This document shows positions 17,480 through 22,849 of a stretch of DNA of 22,849 nucleotides, one piece after another (position 1 is the first letter of the stretch; each line of letters opens with the position of its first letter). Under the pieces are notes generated by a model, which had not been told where the DNA came from, ran no database searches, and saw nothing but the letters and a program-made list of their open reading frames with translations. Made by a program: the position numbers and the translations under genes. Source of the DNA: Discostella pseudostelligera (taxonomy: Eukaryota > Bacillariophyta > Thalassiosirophyceae > Thalassiosirales > Thalassiosiraceae); contig JALLBK010000720.1 of assembly GCA_036940085.1 (NCBI GenBank), forward strand, positions 1-22,849, given 5' to 3'.

Positions 17480-20400
17480 TCAACCCTCCCCTTGGTTCCG
17501 TCTCTTCGAACCATGTCTTGATGCAAAAATATACTCCAAAGATGTTTCGGCGTTACTACCAGCCGACACCAGCTGATCAATGTCCATGTTGCGGAAGTTG
17601 ACTTTCACATAAGTTTGGACACGACGCGCTACGGCAAATGCACCCCACTGCTTGTACCTTTCGATAGAGAGCAAGAAATACGGATACGACGTTTGATGGA
17701 ATCGTCTTTCGTGATAGAAGGTCCCAGCAAGCTCACATGCTATTGCTTCCTCGTGAATGAATTTATGCTCATGAGCGGATCGTAAACGAAGAGACCCTCG
17801 GTGTACATGTCCTCTGCTTCGAGTAGCAGCAATCTGTTCTGCCTATTCCAAGAGGAGTATTCGCTCCAGTGTCGCAGCCTCTCCAGCGACGACCGACCTT
17901 GTTCAATCCAATTCGCAGATTTATTATTTAACCTTGCGAGCTGAAAGGATGCCAAGCCTTCGAAGAAGTAACCGATTACGAAGTCTGACTTGAGCAAATG
18001 ACTGCTCTCGGCCACAGCCTCCGAGATGCCGATATGAAGTGTGGCATCAAATATTTGACGGAAATGAAACGCCCTGATAAGATGGTGCACTTTTCCATAG
18101 GCCGAAATCGACGGTCCAGACCTTGCATCGGCAAGGATATCGTTCTCACTTGGCAAATCTTTATCCGCGCATGCAGCATCGGGTCCGTCTCGTATGACTA
18201 TGATCTACGAGAGGAGAAGCACCGCTTGGGCCAAAAAGATCTTATGGTCGCGAATTTCGAACATGAATTCACGGATACTCTGCAGAACTTTGTCTAAACT
18301 TTGGCCGACGAAATAGCTGGCTGTAATCGCAAGCGACAGATTTTTCAGAGCCACAACGACATCGCCTGACTGCTGCCCAGCCTTGTGTCCGATTAGATGA
18401 CTTTCAACGATCGATTGTAAAGGTTCAAATGCCCAAAACACTGTGTCGTACACGACGCAAACGACGATGGATTGGCCTTGCATTGAACCTTTCAGTTCAA
18501 CCAGTTTGAGTGCTAGTTTTCCTAAGTCGATACAACGTCAATGATGCAACTATACGTTAATCACGTTAAAGAAGCAGATTTATGAAGCAGCGAACAAAGA
18601 ACCATTCAGATAGACTACTCACCAAGTCGACGACCTTCGTTTACGTATCCTAATGATACTAAAATGTCTCCAAAAAAAGCAAATGCAAGAGGAGACTTTG
18701 CACACCGCCCAGTATTCATTGTGAGCTCAACCATGCGGAGGGAAGTCGAACCGAGTAACCGAGGCTTGAAATATTGCATGAAGTGAGAAAGATTTGCGTA
18801 CAGGTTTAGGATGGAGTTTGTTTTCTTGTCGCTGTTTGCTTTCATGTTATAGATGGTATCATCAGAAATCTTCTGTAGAACGAGATTCATACCATAAATG
18901 TCAGATCTCAGTCTCTTGTCTTCCATGGTTCGCGGCATGACTTCATTGCATTCCAAAAGAATTCCAAATGAAGACTCCATCGCCTCGTTAGGTTGTCGTG
19001 CTGACTTTTGTGGCGGTACACATGCCTGAATAATAAGTGGCAGAGATATTAGCTGCTGGGTAGGATAAAAGAAAAATCAGCAGGAAAACAGTGAGACGCA
19101 ATGCACTCACTGTGCAGTTTGTCATCAAAGCACCTAGCATGCAAAAGTACGTCTGAGTGTAGTTTGACCATGTCAATCTGACCGAGTACGAAAGCCCCAT
19201 CTGTCACCGCATCATACAAGTCAAGACTGAGTGGATAGTTTGAAGTCCATTTTTTCATCTCCTAAGAATGATATTCTATGCTGAAAGAACTTAACTGCAG
19301 TATTGTAATCAGATAATTGGATGGAACGCCTACCTGCTTTCAAGTTGAGTTCTGCAACAATAGACTTCTGAGTGGGCTCATGCACTGCAGCGGAGCCTCC
19401 CTGGTTTATTTGGTTGACAGCAACAAAAAACAGCTCGTCGTTGTCGAAACTATCATCCAATGTTTGAATACAGTGACACAGTCCAAACCGCATGTGTTTC
19501 TCACGCCGTTGTTGTTCAGGCATCATCTCATACACCGCCTATATAATGATGAATCAGCAACATGAATCATGAACCTCTCCTGACAAACCTGCCAAAGAAT
19601 AACATTCAAATCATGGCCAAGGTCTGCTGAAAGATAGGCAAGCATGGACTCTGTCACACAAGCTCCTATACATGATGCAACCTTTAATCCGAGTTGCAGA
19701 TCGCTAGGTAATCTCCGAACCTGTTTCATGAGGAACGCGACCACGCCATCTGACATCTCCATGTCCCACATCAATGTTGGACCATCAATAAATCCTTGTT
19801 CTGTCAGCAAGTTAAGGAGCTGTCTCAAAAATAAAGGATTGCCACTCGTCTTGCGGTGCAGTACTGATGATAGTGGACATGTAATGCGTGGACTGAGGTG
19901 CAATGTTTCTGAGATAAGATCGTCAACACCCTCGGGAGACATGGATTCCAACTGTATTGTTTCCATTGAGATCGATGAGATTGAAGCCAGCCATACAAGC
20001 CATGCATTAAGCGAATCATTCAAAGTGTCATCATCATCATGGTGACAAAAAATGAAGAAGATGGACGCTCATTTTGCGTTGGGAAAAAGATTCCCAACGA
20101 GCCGCAATGATGCATTATCAGCAAATTGGATGTCATCTTAAACATTGTGATGGGCTTTGAATGAGATGATATGACACGCATAAACTCACTCAGTTGATAC
20201 ATCATACTGAGTGCGGAGTCAACAAAGTTGCAAGCCCAAGGTTCAAGTCTCACACTGGATGGCATGAGTTTTTTGAGACTAGGCAAAACCTCAAGGAGGA
20301 TTGATTGACTGCCAATGGCATCTGTCAATTCTTCCTCGATGGTCTTCAATTTTGAAGGCAAAGAGTCATGGAGTAGCATTTCACATAATGAATTGAACAG

Positions 20401-21821
20401 TTTCAAAATGGTTGACAATGGCTTGATGCCATTCTGGTTTTGTTCAAACTTTGTTGACAAGAAGTATCCGTCATGTTGACTTGTGATCTTCTGAATGTAC
20501 ATAGCAAGCTTGGATTTCCCAAGTCCAGGACCCCCCGAGATAATGGTGCCGTTGATTTTCTTTTCGGTGAAGTGATGCTTATACAATGAATTGAGCTTCA
20601 ATAATTCGTCTTCTCGACTGTACAGTTTGTCATATACTTCCAATTTTGGTGCATTACTGAAATGGATATTGTCAAGAAAGCACGAAGGATTGTCCAACAT
20701 GAGCTGCAGCTCTGCATGAAAATCAGTAAACGAAGTGTAGGCATCATCTGCACAGTACGCTCCGTGCCTGCACTCGAGGAGGTTCATCACTAGAGCACAT
20801 AGCGACCATGGAACTCCGTCTGCCGCAAGGCTGGCAAAAATGTTCATGGAAATTTCATCGCCTGCTTGGTCTGATCTCCATGACTTTTGCTTTCGTTTCT
20901 GAGGTCAATGGAGTGCATTGACACCATAGTAGGAATATCCGTGATGTCATCATCCATAATGAGCACGTTGGAAGGGAACAGCTCATAGAACACGTTTCCC
21001 AAAGCAAGTAATCTTGCCATCACTCCCCCGTGGCTAAGTCGTCGTCCACAAAGCTCATAATCCATGCGAACTCAATAGTTTCCTGAGTATTGTCCGATAG
21101 ATCCACTTCACTTCCAACTGTAGCCCGAATCAACACATTAGCAGGAGCAATGCTTGCCAGTGGGATGGGATTTATGTGACCATGTTGTTCATCCTTCTCT
21201 GCTTCAATTAGACACTCTGTCAACTTGAGAGCATCACGCAGGGCTGACAGTGTGTATTTTGCAAATTCAGTAGATGATTGCATGGAGGTGGCTGCATTAA
21301 ATTCAATCTCTGGCTTTGAACTCATAATCCACTGTCGTAATGTATATTCTTGAAGATGCTGAGATGAATCAGGCTCATGATCAAGAGTGGGACTCTGACT
21401 CAAGAAATCGGCCACTAAATCTAATCCACAGTCTTTCACAAATTTACTCAGATCTGACGATTTCATTTCTTGTTCAGAAGTACATTGATTTGCGCTTGTT
21501 TTGACGCCATAGACCTGCACCTGATGATTCGACAACTTCCAGTCTTCTGCGAATGGCACGCCGGCTTGAAACGCATCATGGACTGATTGCTCAGGGTTGG
21601 TATCGAACGAACAATGAATTCTCACTGGATCAAAAGAGTTGTCGTTGGCGGAATAATCACCACTCTGCTCAGTAATTTCCTGTTCTACAATGAGCATGCT
21701 CGAAACATTCACTTGCAGAAGAGGAGGGACAGCTACACTTGGCTGGTCCTGATCCTGAACCCTCTCTCGCAGCTGATGTAAAATTTTCACGAACACCTTC
21801 TCTGGCTCCACACGCAACCAC
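17480..21821 (-). pseudogene. Broken kinase-like / AAA_16 (COG3899 STAND ATPase) / TPR gene
   Basis: On the minus strand a single protein order can be followed through shifting frames. It starts with RWLRVEPEKVFVKILHQLRER (see the DUF6824 entry). A kinase-like C-lobe follows, with IAPANVLI and ARLLALGNVFYELF. Then come the ATPase entry YSREDELLKLNSLYKH, a Walker A (GGPGLGKSKLA, near 20520) and a Walker B-like DDIQFAD near 20130, then helical TPR-like repeats to ACELAGTFYHERR and the stop at 17480. This fits the predicted-ATPase/STAND layout (COG3899). Lesions: frame changes near 21064, 20847, 20140 (at Walker B), 19535-19560, 19252 (A-run), about 19030 and 17768; stops TGA 20071-20069 and TAG 18207-18205. 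One intron is still normal (18522-18622, GTGAGT to CTTAG, frame kept). Intact relatives are probably signal-sensing ATPases. Some shifts could be unseen introns, but the stops and the Walker B break argue for decay. Confidence 0.72.
18522..18622 (-). other. Preserved spliceosomal intron in the STAND pseudogene
   Basis: On the minus strand the coding sequence ...GRRLG is interrupted by GTGAGTAGTC and resumes after CGACTTAG as KLALKLVELKG. Removing these 101 nt joins the two reading frames exactly (codon G|GA). This shows that the broken gene was once a normally spliced gene and is not a retrocopy. Confidence 0.65.
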
Positions 21822-21921
21822 CTCTTGTTCAGTAGAGCTTGTTGACATCACTTNTCACGAACACCTTCTCTGGCTCCACACGCAACCACCTCTTGTTCAG
21901 TAGAGCTTGATGACATCACTT
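21787..21921. other. Unmerged contig overlap: 67-nt duplication around an N
   Basis: Positions 21787-21853 and 21855-21921 are the same 67 nt with one difference (T at 21842, A at 21910), separated by one N at 21854. The simplest reading is two contig ends that overlap but were not merged, so one copy is artificial. The difference may be an allele. The duplication falls inside the pseudogene and separates its DUF6824 part from its kinase-like part. Confidence 0.8.
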
Positions 21922-22386
21922 GAACTTGATCCAACCTTGCTGCCATTATCTTGGATATCATGTGGGGGTGCAGCATCCACCACCGCTGCAGCAGTATCCG
22001 TCAGACTTGGGCCCTCCACCAAAAATCGTACCGGCGGCTCCTATTTCTCCATCTCGGCATATATTTGCATCGCGATGGCTCGTTTCTCCTTCTTAAATTT
22101 TGCATTGTCATATCGCTGTGTGTATGCATCGACCAAGGCCCGGTATTGCTGATTGCCCGGGTGGCTGTTGATGAGATTTCCTATGCCGAGCAGGACATCC
22201 TGCAAAAAAATAATATTTGGGGCAACAACAAATGAGTTGATGGATATGATCCCGTTTAGCCAGCAGCCGACAGATAGATACTTGCAATTGTATCGGGTGA
22301 GAACTTACATTAATGTTTGGAGTAGTAATACCTGTTGTAAGCGTGGCGGCATCTTCCGCCACCGTCGAGGCTGTTACTTCCACCAT
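21822..22386 (-). pseudogene. DUF6824-type domain, 5' part of the broken STAND gene
   Basis: The minus strand opens with an ATG at 22386 (MVEVTASTVAEDAATL). Exon 1 (22386-22309) is followed by a 109-nt intron (22308-22200, GTAAGT to TTTTTTGCAG). The next exon begins DVLLGIGNLINSHPGNQQYR and runs through KEKRAIAMQIYAEMEK to a TAG at 22043-22041, continuing in the same frame with EPPVRFLVEGPS until a TGA at 21899-21897. This is the DUF6824 pattern (DVLxGRGxxxxxHxGNxxFR, then PPGRFL). The usually invariant GRG reads GIG here. The last helix of the domain, RWLRVEPEKVFVKILHQLRER, is found in another frame just past the contig join at 21854, in front of the kinase-like part, so the two entries are most likely one gene. 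The domain occurs widely in diatoms; its function is unknown and DNA binding is often suspected. Confidence 0.7.
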
Positions 22387-22849
22387 GTTGATGGTGGTGC
22401 AGTGCCATGGAGAAGCATGTAGATATCTAGATACTCCTGTAGGATGCCAATGATGTCACATCCACATTCGTGTATCCTTGCACTCATCCAGCTCTCCAGC
22501 TCTGATGAAGTCAGGCTGCAGTGGAAGTTTGCGAGCTTGAAGTTGAAGCAGAGAACGAGAGAAAGCTTGATACTTACCCTCCTACTTGATAGTGAAGCTC
22601 ATTTTTTGGTACTCTACCAAACTGTACCAAACGAATCTCAACGCATCTCCCGCCAAAATTGGGACGTCGGAATGCATGCCGCGAGGCCTCGTTTTGCTGG
22701 TTGCACATCATCTGGTTTTATTACTGGATACTTTGCGGGGCCTCATCCAAACCTTCGATAGAAATTTGGCGTCATCGTCGTCCGACCACAAGAAAAATCG
22801 GAATGCCGCCACGCCATCGCCATGTTCTTTGACGTGTAGAATGATGTGA
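22387..22849. promoter_or_regulatory. Upstream flank of the DUF6824/STAND gene
   Basis: No recognised gene lies in these 463 nt. An E2F-like TCCCGCCAAAA sits at 22648-22658. TTTGGTAC at 22605-22612 pairs with GTACCAAA at 22624-22631 (8-bp stem, 11-nt loop). The palindrome CGAGGCCTCG is at 22682-22691. On the minus strand a perfect GTAAGTATC donor at 22577 and a CTGCAG acceptor ending at 22516 could bound a 62-nt 5' UTR intron. A minus frame of about 75 codons stays open over 22598-22370 but resembles nothing known. Confidence 0.3.

Noticed and set aside
19506..19576. A 50-nt GTTTGT...ATATAG intron that would join ILWQ to AVYEMM in frame
   Set aside because: The segment itself looks like coding sequence of the ATPase family (VCQERFMIHVADSS), so a deletion of the conserved block before AVYEMM seems likelier. 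I do not exclude the intron.
22600..22690. Minus-strand peptide with VPILAGDAL, like prenyl diphosphate synthases
   Set aside because: Only about ten residues match, the frame is short, and no other motif of that family is near.
1..22849. tRNA or rRNA genes, CRISPR arrays, insertion sequences and retrotransposon proteins
   Set aside because: I saw no cloverleaf with conserved A/B boxes, no regular repeat-spacer array and no transposase or reverse-transcriptase motifs. This was by eye only, so short elements could be missed.

Overview
The window looks like nuclear DNA of a diatom, probably a centric one. The evidence is: spliceosomal introns of about 88-272 nt with GT(G/A)AG donors; a bipartite plastid-targeting presequence with an AF-type cleavage motif plus a twin-arginine lumen signal; a DUF6824-type domain, a family I know mainly from diatoms; a decayed leucine-rich-repeat gene of a kind repeated in diatom genomes; and a fused wybutosine-synthesis gene. 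Long serine, glycine, glutamine and threonine runs are common. Two single N positions (13519 and 21854) mark assembly joins, so the window comes from a scaffolded draft.

Layout. From 203 to 3437 (+) lies a TYW3-Kelch protein that ends in the N-terminal piece of a TYW2 domain; the TYW2 methyltransferase-fold domain is not found downstream. A 769-nt intergenic stretch (3438-4206) holds a G-box-like repeat array and three hairpins. From 4207 to 8598 (+) is a large Gly-rich GYF-domain protein of the GIGYF/SMY2 type with a perfect eIF4E-binding motif. From 8836 to 10059 (-) is a type II membrane protein that resembles glycosyltransferases. It is divergent from a thylakoid-lumen protein of Psb31/PsbQ type (10356-11289, +). 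An NnrU-family membrane protein (11527-12561, -) is divergent from a secretory-pathway cyclophilin (12919-13904, +); the promoter between them carries four E2F-like sites and a perfect G-box.

From about 13.9 kb onwards the character changes. Positions 14176-15474 (-) hold a badly decayed LRR_5/BspA-like gene. Positions 15911-17275 (+) encode an intact glycolipid-transfer-protein (GLTP/ACD11-like) domain with an N-terminal hydrophobic segment. Positions 17480-22386 (-) hold the remains of one very large gene whose order was DUF6824, a kinase-like region, an AAA_16/COG3899 STAND-type ATPase and a TPR-like C-terminal half. It is broken by stops and frameshifts, one of them in the Walker B region.

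How the genes relate. The left part is a gene-dense housekeeping region: tRNA-Phe modification, translational repression and mRNA handling, photosystem II periphery, protein folding and glycosylation. Neighbouring genes are often divergent and share short promoters. The right part looks like an accessory zone in which members of expanded families decay around the GLTP gene. All functional assignments rest on motif recognition by eye; no database search was possible.
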